Origin: Clostridiales bacterium
GTDB lineage: Bacteria > Bacillota > Clostridia > Lachnospirales > WQUN01
Length of the DNA: 6,167 nt
Assembly: GCA_031254075.1 (NCBI GenBank)
Contig: JAIRVD010000374.1
Location: 1 to 6,167 of the forward strand
Direction of reading: 5' to 3'
The translations under genes and the position numbers were made by a program. Positions 1 through 5,360 of the stretch are shown one piece after another; the stretch's first letter is position 1; each line of letters starts with the position of its first letter. Under the pieces are notes generated by a model. The model was not told the DNA's origin and ran no database searches. It saw only the letters and a list, made by a program, of their open reading frames with translations.

Positions 1-148
1 CAAAATTCGCGTGAATCTCCGCGCTGTGCGCCGTCACTTCATATTTAACATTCACAAACGGGTCAAGCCCCGCCTCTTGCAATGTCTCCAACTTCTCGCG
101 CCTGATTCGCTGTTGCTCGTGTTCGTCGATTTGAATTGTTTCGTCCAT
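1..148 (-). CDS. lysS: Lysyl-tRNA synthetase, N-terminal fragment (runs off left edge)
   Basis: This is the first 49 codons of a minus-strand gene, starting with ATG at 148-146 and continuing past the window edge. The peptide begins MDETIQIDEHEQQRIRREKL and continues with LETLQEAGLDPF and KYEVTAHSAEI. That is the usual N-terminus of class II lysyl-tRNA synthetase: an acidic, flexible lead, then an RR-EKL-LxEAGxDP helix, then a K(Y/F)E-T-xSAEI strand entering the anticodon-binding OB fold. The enzyme charges tRNA-Lys with lysine in the cytoplasm. An AAGGAG ribosome binding site lies six bases upstream (160-155 on the minus strand), which supports this start. The catalytic domain is outside the window, so the call rests on about 49 residues. 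A plus-strand frame antisense to it (11-193) is judged spurious. Confidence 0.85.
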   Translation of the reverse strand, partial: MDETIQIDEHEQQRIRREKLETLQEAGLDPFVNVKYEVTAHSAEIHANF

Positions 149-166
149 GCCGCACTCCTTTTCGTT

Positions 167-194
167 TTGCATTTGCCAAGTATTCAATTATAAT
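167..194 (+). promoter_or_regulatory. Possible plus-strand promoter upstream of vanR
   Basis: A perfect TATAAT at 189-194 is preceded by TTGCAT at 167-172 with a 16-base spacer. The -35 is poor (three of six matches). It overlaps the lysS -10 candidate on the other strand, so the two could be divergent promoters sharing one AT-rich core. A second possible -10, TATAAA at 234-239, is closer to vanR but has no -35; an activator-dependent promoter could look like that. Which one is used cannot be decided from sequence. Confidence 0.3.
187..192 (-). promoter_or_regulatory. Possible -10 element for lysS
   Basis: On the minus strand the hexamer TATAAT is perfect at 192-187. It lies 26 bases before the AAGGAG ribosome binding site of lysS, leaving room for a short leader. 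No convincing -35 hexamer is seen at 16-18 bases upstream. The same AT block also reads TATAAT on the plus strand (189-194), so direction is ambiguous. Confidence 0.35.
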
Positions 195-202
195 AACAAT
201 GT

Positions 203-218
203 CACGCAAAGCACGCAA
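203..218. repeat. Short direct repeat, candidate regulator site
   Basis: CACGCAA occurs at 203-209 and again at 212-218, two bases apart, and a related CACGTCAA follows at 226-233. OmpR/PhoB-type regulators such as VanR usually bind tandem direct repeats. This pair sits just upstream of the alternative -10 TATAAA (234-239), roughly where a -35 would be. The repeat is short and could be chance; autoregulation by VanR is only a suggestion. Confidence 0.25.
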
Positions 219-241
219 CAGGTAACACGTCAATATAAAGG

Positions 242-266
242 CTTCGCCGTTCGGCGAAGTTTTTTT
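242..266 (+). terminator. Terminator-like hairpin in front of vanR
   Basis: CTTCGCC at 242-248 pairs with GGCGAAG at 253-259 around the loop GTTC, and seven T follow at 260-266. This is a compact, GC-rich intrinsic terminator in the plus direction. No plus-strand gene precedes it in the window, so it either stops antisense transcription coming across lysS or acts as an attenuator or insulator in the vanR leader. It ends only a few bases before the vanR ribosome binding site. Confidence 0.65.
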
Positions 267-269
267 GTG

Positions 270-285
270 AAAGGTGGTTGTTATG
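270..285 (+). promoter_or_regulatory. Ribosome binding site and start codon of vanR
   Basis: AAAGGTGG at 270-277 is close to the AGGAGG consensus and lies five bases before ATG at 283. A GTG at 274 in the same frame would lie inside this ribosome binding site, so it is not used as the start. The ATG start gives MSDKILIVDDE, which matches the usual N-terminus of VanR. Confidence 0.7.
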
Positions 286-981
286 AGCGATAAAATTCTG
301 ATAGTTGACGACGAACGCGAAATTGCGGATTTGGTAGAATTGTATTTGCGGAATGAAAATTACACGGTGTATAAATATTATTCTTCGGAAGAAGCGTTAA
401 AATGCATCGAAGAAAGCAAAATTGATTTGGCAATATTGGATATTATGTTGCCTGATTTAAGCGGACTTTCGATTTGCCAAAAGATTCGCGAGAAACATGT
501 TTTTCCGGTAATCATGCTTACGGCGAAAGACGCCGAAACGGATAAAATCACGGGGCTTACGCTTGGCGCGGACGATTACATAACAAAGCCGTTTCAGCCG
601 TTGGAGCTGATTGCGCGTGTGAAGGCGCAGCTCAGGCGATATAAAAAATACAGCGAAAATTCTTCGGAACGTGAAAATGATGTAATAATTCACGGCGGTC
701 TTGTAATTGACCTAAAATCACATGAAGTTATACTTAACGAAAGAATTCTGCCGCTTACGCCCACGGAATTTTCAATTCTGCGCATTTTGTGTGAAAATAA
801 GGGCAGTGTTGTAAGCTCGGAAAAATTGTTCCGCGAAATCTGGGGCGACGAATATTTTACGAAAAACAACAACACCATCACCGTTCACATACGCCATTTG
901 CGCGAAAAAATGGGCGAGGCTTCGGACGCGCCGAAATATATAAAAACCGTGTGGGGAGTTGGGTATAAAATTGAAAAGTGA
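283..981 (+). CDS. vanR: VanR-type response regulator, OmpR/PhoB family
   Basis: This is a 232-residue DNA-binding response regulator, the same size class as enterococcal VanR (231). The receiver domain spans about 1-120 and contains the acidic pair D9/D10, phospho-acceptor D53 in ILDIMLP, T80, and K102 in ITKPF. The winged-helix effector domain spans about 135-232 and includes LTPTEFSILRILCENKG, EIWGDEYF, NTITVHIRHLREKM and the end KTVWGVGYKIEK. These stretches are nearly those of VanR from the vanA cluster as I recall it. The expected role is to be phosphorylated by the adjacent VanS and activate target promoters after cell-wall stress. The gene overlaps vanS by 23 bases, implying coupled translation. 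Resistance function is not shown, because no vanHAX genes lie in the window. Confidence 0.9.
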   Translation: MSDKILIVDDEREIADLVELYLRNENYTVYKYYSSEEALKCIEESKIDLAILDIMLPDLSGLSICQKIREKHVFPVIMLTAKDAETDKITGLTLGADDYITKPFQPLELIARVKAQLRRYKKYSENSSERENDVIIHGGLVIDLKSHEVILNERILPLTPTEFSILRILCENKGSVVSSEKLFREIWGDEYFTKNNNTITVHIRHLREKMGEASDAPKYIKTVWGVGYKIEK

Positions 982-2068
982 ATATTCATCTTTGCAATGG
1001 AAGATTTATTTTCGAATCGCGTTGATTGCGTTTTGCGCGTTACTTGTTGTAGCGATTTTGGAGCTTGCGCTCAACAACCGCGCCGCGGATTGGATTGTTT
1101 CGTTTTTGCAAAACGTATTTAACATGAACCGTGAAACGGCTCATCATTTATATCAATTAATCATTCGAAATAATATGGATTATTTGGTTTACGCCGCGTT
1201 CGGAATATTTTTTATTATTCTTGCGCGGTTTTTACTTATGCAATTCGCAAAATATTTTAAGGAAATAAGCAGCGGATTAGATATTCTTGTACAGCAAAGC
1301 GGCGAAATAAAATTATCGCCCGAAATGGCTGCAATGGAGAAAAAGCTGACTGCAATAAAACAAACACTGGAAAAACGCGAACTCGAAGCCGTCACGGCAG
1401 AGCAACGAAAAAACGATGTCGTAATGTACATGGCGCACGACATAAAAACGCCGCTTACATCGGTAATCGGTTATCTTAGCTTATTACACGAATCGCCCGA
1501 TATTCCGCGTGAACAAAAAGAAAAATACATTCGCATCACTTTGGAAAAAGCAAACCATCTGGAAAAGCTCGTTGATGAATTTTTCGAAATCACACGCTAC
1601 AGCTTCCACACGGAAATTACACGGAGCGAAATCGACCTCTGTTTCATGCTTGCGCAAATGACCGATGAATTCTTCCCTTTGCTTTCTTCCAAGGGAAAGG
1701 AAGTTTTGCTTAACATCCCCGAAGACTTGACCATTCACGGCGACGCCGAAAAGCTTGCGCGGGTTTTCAATAATATTCTGAAAAACGCCGTCGCGTACAG
1801 CACGGAACGTGAAATAAAAATATCGGCGGCGCTTTCCGCCAACAGCGTTTCAATTTCCTTTACAAACTCCGGCGTCATTCCAAAAGAAAAACTTGACGCC
1901 GTTTTTACGAAATTTTATCGCTTGGATTCCGCGCGCTCAACCGAAACAGGCGGCGCGGGAATCGGTCTTGCCATCGCAAAAGAAATCGTCTCCGCACACG
2001 GCGGAAAGATTTTTGCCGAAAGCGACGGCGGCAATACAACCTTCACGGTGGAATTGCCCATAAACTGA
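959..2068 (+). CDS. vanS: VanS-type membrane sensor histidine kinase
   Basis: This is a 369-residue sensor kinase, partner of the preceding VanR. Two membrane helices (about 17-38 and 74-96) flank a short outside loop of about 35 residues, as in A-type VanS. A coiled linker at about 122-150 is followed by the H box AHDIKTPLTSVIGYL (phospho-acceptor H160), the N box NNILKNAVAY (about 271-280), and the G box GGAGIGLAIAKEI (about 331-343). EQRKNDVVMY, LVDEFFEITRY and EKLARVFNNILKNA closely follow VanS of Tn1546 as remembered. The kinase would autophosphorylate and pass phosphate to VanR D53, and probably also dephosphorylate it. The start is a TTG inside the end of vanR, as I recall for vanRS elsewhere. 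Another TTG at 971 sits better behind GGGGAG (953-958) and would remove four residues. No plausible ATG lies early enough to keep the first helix. Confidence 0.9.
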   Translation: MGIKLKSEYSSLQWKIYFRIALIAFCALLVVAILELALNNRAADWIVSFLQNVFNMNRETAHHLYQLIIRNNMDYLVYAAFGIFFIILARFLLMQFAKYFKEISSGLDILVQQSGEIKLSPEMAAMEKKLTAIKQTLEKRELEAVTAEQRKNDVVMYMAHDIKTPLTSVIGYLSLLHESPDIPREQKEKYIRITLEKANHLEKLVDEFFEITRYSFHTEITRSEIDLCFMLAQMTDEFFPLLSSKGKEVLLNIPEDLTIHGDAEKLARVFNNILKNAVAYSTEREIKISAALSANSVSISFTNSGVIPKEKLDAVFTKFYRLDSARSTETGGAGIGLAIAKEIVSAHGGKIFAESDGGNTTFTVELPIN

Positions 2069-2075
2069 CAATTCA

Positions 2076-2088
2076 TCATATTTTATGA
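2076..2088. repeat. Inverted repeat in the vanS-araC gap, possible operator
   Basis: TCATA (2076-2080) and TATGA (2084-2088) form a 13-base inverted repeat around TTT. It abuts the candidate -35 of the following regulator gene, a normal place for an operator. It is short and AT-rich, so it may be accidental. Confidence 0.25.
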
Positions 2089-2089
2089 C

Positions 2090-2119
2090 ATGACTTTCAA
2101 ACACGGATAAAGGTATGAT
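2090..2119 (+). promoter_or_regulatory. Candidate promoter of the AraC-type gene
   Basis: ATGACT at 2090-2095 (four of six against TTGACA) and TATGAT at 2114-2119 (five of six against TATAAT) are 18 bases apart. Transcription would begin near 2126, giving a leader of under 20 bases that starts at the ribosome binding site. The 74-base gap after vanS shows no clear terminator, so read-through from vanRS is also possible. Confidence 0.4.
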
Positions 2120-2126
2120 TTTTTTC

Positions 2127-2145
2127 GGGAGGAGGGTGAAAATTG
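2127..2145 (+). promoter_or_regulatory. Strong ribosome binding site for a TTG start
   Basis: GGGAGGAGGG at 2127-2136 is an extended purine-rich Shine-Dalgarno placed six bases before TTG at 2143. It fixes the start of the AraC-type regulator at a non-ATG codon. The first in-frame ATG lies inside the DNA-binding domain, so the TTG is needed to keep that domain whole. Confidence 0.75.
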
Positions 2146-3594
2146 AACTGGATACAATGCTTATCGGAAGCCATCCAATATATTGAAAAGCATTTAACCG
2201 TTGAGATTAATACAGATGAAATTTCGGGCAAAGCCTATTCGTCAAGCTCGCATTTTCAATTAATTTTTCATTTGGTTACGGGCATGACAATCGGTGATTA
2301 TATTCGAAGTAGAAGGCTGAGTTTGGCGGCTCAAGATTTATTGCGGTCAAACAGCCGAATAATTGATATTGCAATGCGTTATCAATATGAAACACAGGAG
2401 AGTTTTTCCAAGGCGTTTACGCGGTTTCACGGTGTACCGCCATCGAAAGCGACGCAAAAAAACATTAAATTTTTTCACCCGCTTTCAATAAAAATAACGA
2501 TAAACGGAGGGTTTGAAATGTCACGAAAACTAATTGATGAATTTTATTGGAACGAAACCGAAGCACCGTCATACAAGGAACTCACCGCATGGGCGGGAAA
2601 GGCAAGGGGCAAGAATCCCGGCGTTTTCGACGCGTTAACCGAGTGGATTTTAAACGACGCGGAATGGACAGAAGACAAATTAGCCGAAAACGAACAGATT
2701 TTAATGCAAGGTGTGCTGGCGCGTTTTAAAGAACAAAACGCCAAGCTCCGCTCGTATTTGAAAGCACATGAATCCTCGGGCGAGGTAAATGCGGCGGTTT
2801 ACAAAGCATTGGACAGATTCGACGACGAATTATCAGGCATAACCCATTCCGAATATTTGCGCGAAGCGGTTTCAAAAATGTTCGCCGACTTTTCCGTTAT
2901 GAACGACCGAAATGTGCGTCGGTTAATTGCGGGCGAAAAAACGGGCAATGCAGGCACCGACAGCGTTAATGTATTCGGGTATATAAATTTCTTAAAAGAC
3001 ATAGACGCATCGGTGCAATGGGCTTTGTTTATGCCGGACTACGCGAAACATCAGCAGCAGGGTTTCCAAGTAGATGAATTTGAATACCGGACATTCCCCG
3101 CAATGCGTTTCATAGGCGTAAAGCATGACGACTCAACGGACGAACAAACATGTGACGCAAAACGCGCCGAAATATCAAAAACACTTGACGCCATGAAAGA
3201 ACACAAATCCGATTTCGATTATGACATTTTTTTCATGCACCATTACGGCGGCGGCGTTGATGTAAGCCCGTGGAACGGTTTTTGGGGACGCTTTATGAAA
3301 GCCGATACGCCTGTTCCCGACGGTTATGTTTCATTCGATTTTATCCCGAATAATAACGGCGTTGCCGGACCGCCATATATTTCGAAAGTTGCTTACGCAG
3401 TATTTTCGGGCGACACAGAAGCCATGCACAAACGCGAAGGTTATGACAGCGACGCAATGTACGATGTTACGCGCAATATTATCTTGAGTCAGGGCGTTAA
3501 CATTCCGTATCCTTTGAAGTATTGGACGGCGGAAATTCATTTTGACGGTCACGACAAACCAAGTACGGGATATCTTTTCAGCGTGGATTTGTGA
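2143..3594 (+). CDS. AraC-family regulator with GyrI-like effector domain
   Basis: This 483-residue protein starts with an AraC/XylS DNA-binding domain (about 5-108). The first helix-turn-helix covers about 22-60 (TDEISGKAYSSSSHFQLIF). The second covers about 61-106 (RIIDIAMRYQYETQESFSKA, then FHGVPPSKA). The turn FHPLSIKITINGG (about 111-123) is the linker seen in AraC proteins fused to GyrI-like effector domains. The C-terminal part, about 308-483, fits a GyrI-like small-molecule-binding domain (EFEYRTFPAMRFIGVKH, PWNGFWGRFM, YVSFDFIPNN, LKYWTAEIHFDG). Between them lies an extra, mostly helical stretch of about 180 residues (126-306) that I do not recognise. The ligand and target genes are unknown. 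Its place between vanS and vanY suggests it may adjust this locus, but it has its own candidate promoter. No truncation is seen. Confidence 0.8.
   Translation: MNWIQCLSEAIQYIEKHLTVEINTDEISGKAYSSSSHFQLIFHLVTGMTIGDYIRSRRLSLAAQDLLRSNSRIIDIAMRYQYETQESFSKAFTRFHGVPPSKATQKNIKFFHPLSIKITINGGFEMSRKLIDEFYWNETEAPSYKELTAWAGKARGKNPGVFDALTEWILNDAEWTEDKLAENEQILMQGVLARFKEQNAKLRSYLKAHESSGEVNAAVYKALDRFDDELSGITHSEYLREAVSKMFADFSVMNDRNVRRLIAGEKTGNAGTDSVNVFGYINFLKDIDASVQWALFMPDYAKHQQQGFQVDEFEYRTFPAMRFIGVKHDDSTDEQTCDAKRAEISKTLDAMKEHKSDFDYDIFFMHHYGGGVDVSPWNGFWGRFMKADTPVPDGYVSFDFIPNNNGVAGPPYISKVAYAVFSGDTEAMHKREGYDSDAMYDVTRNIILSQGVNIPYPLKYWTAEIHFDGHDKPSTGYLFSVDL
2506..2520 (+). promoter_or_regulatory. Internal ribosome binding site and ATG inside the AraC-type gene
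   Basis: GGAGGG at 2506-2511 is followed after six bases by an in-frame ATG at 2518, codon 126. Initiation here would give a 358-residue protein that lacks the DNA-binding domain but keeps the central and GyrI-like regions. The motif falls exactly at the domain boundary. The GGA GGG codons also encode a Gly-Gly turn that the family tends to keep, so the match may be a side effect of protein sequence. Confidence 0.35.
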
Positions 3595-3642
3595 GCAAAC
3601 ATCTGACATTCGGTTTTTCTTAGGAAATTATCAATAAATAAT

Positions 3643-3648
3643 TATAAT
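3643..3648 (+). promoter_or_regulatory. Candidate -10 of the vanY promoter
   Basis: TATAAT is perfect at 3643-3648, 51 bases before the vanY ATG. The sequence 17 bases upstream (TTAGGA, 3620-3625) is a weak -35, which would suit an activator-dependent promoter. Transcription would start near 3653-3657, inside the left arm of the palindrome that follows. VanR is the obvious candidate activator by context, but no binding site is proven. Confidence 0.45.
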
Positions 3649-3649
3649 T

Positions 3650-3699
3650 CGTCCCGTTCCAATGTGGTATATTTACCGCAATAGAACGGGGCGATTTTT
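3650..3699 (+). promoter_or_regulatory. Long imperfect palindrome with T-run covering the vanY ribosome binding site
   Basis: CGTCCCGTTC (3650-3659) pairs with GAACGGGGCG (3684-3693), ten pairs with one G-T. Inside, GTGGTA (3664-3669) pairs with TACCGC (3674-3679) around loop TATT, joined by a small 4x4 internal loop. ATTTTT follows at 3694-3699 and runs straight into the vanY ATG. The fold looks like a terminator for transcripts reading through from the AraC-type gene. It also contains the only Shine-Dalgarno-like bases for vanY (GGGG, 3688-3691), so it could restrain translation. A transcript starting near 3655 would lose the outer stem pairs. Confidence 0.55.
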
Positions 3700-4566
3700 A
3701 TGAAAAAAGCGATTTTTATTTTTGCATGTGTTTTGCTGTTGTTTGTCGGAGCTTATTTGATAAGCAACGCGGGAGACGGAGAAATTCCGTTGTCGAGTGA
3801 AATGCCGCCTACGGTTGCAAATAAAATACAGACTAAACTCACGCGCGCGGAGTTTCAGGTTCTTCATTACGAAGAACTTTTGTTGCTATGCAATGAACAA
3901 TTACTGCTTGTGAATAACGAACACGCCGTTCCTTCAAATGCATCGGGAAATTTCGCAAACGTTGCCGATTATGTTTCCGCTTCCGAGGCGTTTGACGTAA
4001 GCACAATGGACGAGAACGCACTTGTTGCATTGCGAACGATGTTTACTTCCGCCGCGAACGCGGGTTTTGACGAATTCTATGTAACTCAAGGCTTTCGCAC
4101 GCAAGAACGCCAATACGAATTATACGCAAATGCCGCCGACGCTTCCTTCGTAGCGCGTCCCGGACACAGCGAACATCAAACCGGGCTTGCCGCAGACATC
4201 TCCTACCGCGGCGCAAATATCGCAAATTCGCAGCAAGGCACATGGCTTGCGAACAACGCGCATCTTTACGGCTTTATACTGCGCTATCCCGCGCACAAAA
4301 CTGAAATCACCGGTTTCCCCGCCGAGCCGTGGCATTTTCGCTACGTCGGACAGCCGCACGCAAACTATATGCACCAAAACGACCTCGCCCTCGAAGAATA
4401 CATTGAACACCTAAAAAGCCGCGGCGAAATCACCGCGGCGTTTGCCGGCATCGTATATGAAATTTATTATTTCAATCCCGGCGACTCAATCGAACTCCCA
4501 CACAACAATTCCTTCACATCCTCCCGCGACAACACCGGCGGAATTATTGTAACCGTTTCACAATAA
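3700..4566 (+). CDS. vanY: VanY-type D-alanyl-D-alanine carboxypeptidase, membrane-anchored
   Basis: This 288-residue protein belongs to the M15B zinc peptidases, which remove the last D-Ala from peptidoglycan pentapeptides and are not blocked by penicillin. The N-terminus is MKK followed by a hydrophobic segment (about 4-22), an uncleaved signal anchor or signal peptide without a clear lipobox, so the enzyme acts outside the membrane. After a spacer of about 80 residues the catalytic domain shows YVTQGFRT (R133, substrate carboxylate contact in relatives), the zinc motif SEHQTGLAAD with H159 and D166, and EPWHFRYVG with E209 as catalytic base and H212 as third ligand. All expected catalytic residues are present. 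A C-terminal extension of about 45 residues (YEIYYFNPGD, then GGIIVTV) follows, as in some clostridial VanY proteins. The start ATG has only a weak GGGG eight bases upstream. An L,D-carboxypeptidase role (LdcB-like) is possible. Confidence 0.88.
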   Translation: MKKAIFIFACVLLLFVGAYLISNAGDGEIPLSSEMPPTVANKIQTKLTRAEFQVLHYEELLLLCNEQLLLVNNEHAVPSNASGNFANVADYVSASEAFDVSTMDENALVALRTMFTSAANAGFDEFYVTQGFRTQERQYELYANAADASFVARPGHSEHQTGLAADISYRGANIANSQQGTWLANNAHLYGFILRYPAHKTEITGFPAEPWHFRYVGQPHANYMHQNDLALEEYIEHLKSRGEITAAFAGIVYEIYYFNPGDSIELPHNNSFTSSRDNTGGIIVTVSQ

Positions 4567-4567
4567 A

Positions 4568-4580
4568 ATGCTTATAGCAT
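4568..4580 (-). terminator. Weak hairpin between convergent vanY and methyltransferase genes
   Basis: ATGCT (4568-4572) and AGCAT (4576-4580) form a five-base stem with a three-base loop. Read on the minus strand it is followed by TTTTATT, and on the plus strand by AATTT, so it might serve both convergent genes. The stem is short and AT-rich, so it is a poor terminator. A second AT-only pairing, CTATTTT (4594-4600) with AAAATAG (4610-4616), overlaps the methyltransferase stop codon. Confidence 0.3.
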
Positions 4581-4593
4581 AATTTCACTTCAA

Positions 4594-5337
4594 CTATTTT
4601 ATTCCATAAAAAATAGCATGACCCGCATACATCCATAACACATCAACTTTAGAAAAACCGGCTTGATTCAACCATTTCAATTGATCAAAAAGTGGCGACG
4701 GCATATCATAAGACATATAATCTTTATCATCTAAATAGTGATACATGTTCCATTTGTCTTTCTTAAAAGTGTCATACGCACTTAACGAACCCGTAAAATT
4801 TAAGGATTGTTTATACGCTGCAATGTCCCAATCATCAGCGGCTGTAATCATTGCTTCTTTACACATCGGCAAAATAACATCAACAATCACAATTAAACCG
4901 TTTTTCGGCAAAAGATTATTCGCAAATTTATAAAATTCTTGTTTTCTTTTATCATTCAAGTGATGAACGGCAAGAGAAGAAACAATAATATTACATCCAT
5001 TTGGGAAATCACCCTGTTCAAAGTTAAGCAAGTCAAAATGTTTGAAATAAGAATTGTTAGGCAATCGCGTTAAATGTTTCTTCGCGTTTTCCAGCATTAC
5101 AGGCGAGCCGTCATAACAGTACATGTTATAAAATGATGATTTTTTAGCAATTTCAAAACTCAACAAACCTTCTCCGCAACAAATATCCAACACATTAACA
5201 TCAGTTGAAAATTTGGGCAGAAGATTACATATTCTTTGATATTGACGCGCCCTGTCCGGAACAAATATATTGCCGTAATTAATAAATGAATCACTTGTGT
5301 TTTCGTTCCATACCGAATCATAATCATAGTTTTCCAA
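4594..5337 (-). CDS. Class I SAM-dependent methyltransferase, substrate unknown
   Basis: This 247-residue protein has a Rossmann-type methyltransferase core. Motif I is NVLDICCGEGLLS (about 48-60), a variant of the usual LDxGCGxG with Cys in place of the first Gly. An acidic residue ends strand 2 (YCYDGSP, D76), DLLNF follows at about 102-106, and SSLAVHHL (about 120-127) and LLPKNGLIVIVDVILP (about 142-157) fit motifs after strands 4 and 5. The C-terminal part (DDKDYMSYDMPSP, LKWLNQAGFSKVDVLW) is typical of small-molecule or general methyltransferases, but the substrate cannot be read from it. The start is TTG at 5337; the first in-frame ATG would lie past motif I. It follows glyA after 23 bases on the same strand, so the two are probably co-transcribed. 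Sampled stretches are about 35-40 percent GC, against over 50 in glyA, hinting at separate origin. Confidence 0.8.
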   Translation of the reverse strand: MENYDYDSVWNENTSDSFINYGNIFVPDRARQYQRICNLLPKFSTDVNVLDICCGEGLLSFEIAKKSSFYNMYCYDGSPVMLENAKKHLTRLPNNSYFKHFDLLNFEQGDFPNGCNIIVSSLAVHHLNDKRKQEFYKFANNLLPKNGLIVIVDVILPMCKEAMITAADDWDIAAYKQSLNFTGSLSAYDTFKKDKWNMYHYLDDKDYMSYDMPSPLFDQLKWLNQAGFSKVDVLWMYAGHAIFYGIK

Positions 5338-5346
5338 TTACAACAG

Positions 5347-5352
5347 CTCCCT
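5347..5352 (-). promoter_or_regulatory. Ribosome binding site for the TTG start of the methyltransferase
   Basis: Read on the minus strand, AGGGAG at 5352-5347 lies nine bases before TTG at 5337. A nearer TTG (5343-5341) is followed directly by TAA, so it cannot be the start. This supports the TTG at 5337 and a complete N-terminus. Confidence 0.6.
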
Positions 5353-5360
5353 AAAGAGGT

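Noticed and set aside
11..193. Plus-strand 60-codon open frame at the left edge
   Set aside because: It is antisense to the lysS N-terminus, which has a proper ribosome binding site and a recognisable protein sequence.
274..282. GTG at 274 as start of vanR
   Set aside because: It falls inside the ribosome binding site, and the added residues are absent from VanR proteins as I know them; ATG at 283 fits better.
3650..3693. Palindrome before vanY as an insertion-sequence end or attachment site
   Set aside because: There is no transposase or integrase, no second copy in the window and no target duplication; an RNA hairpin explains it better.
4120..4410. Minus-strand 96-codon open frame inside vanY
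   Set aside because: It overlaps the catalytic core of vanY, whose zinc motifs are intact, and resembles no known protein.
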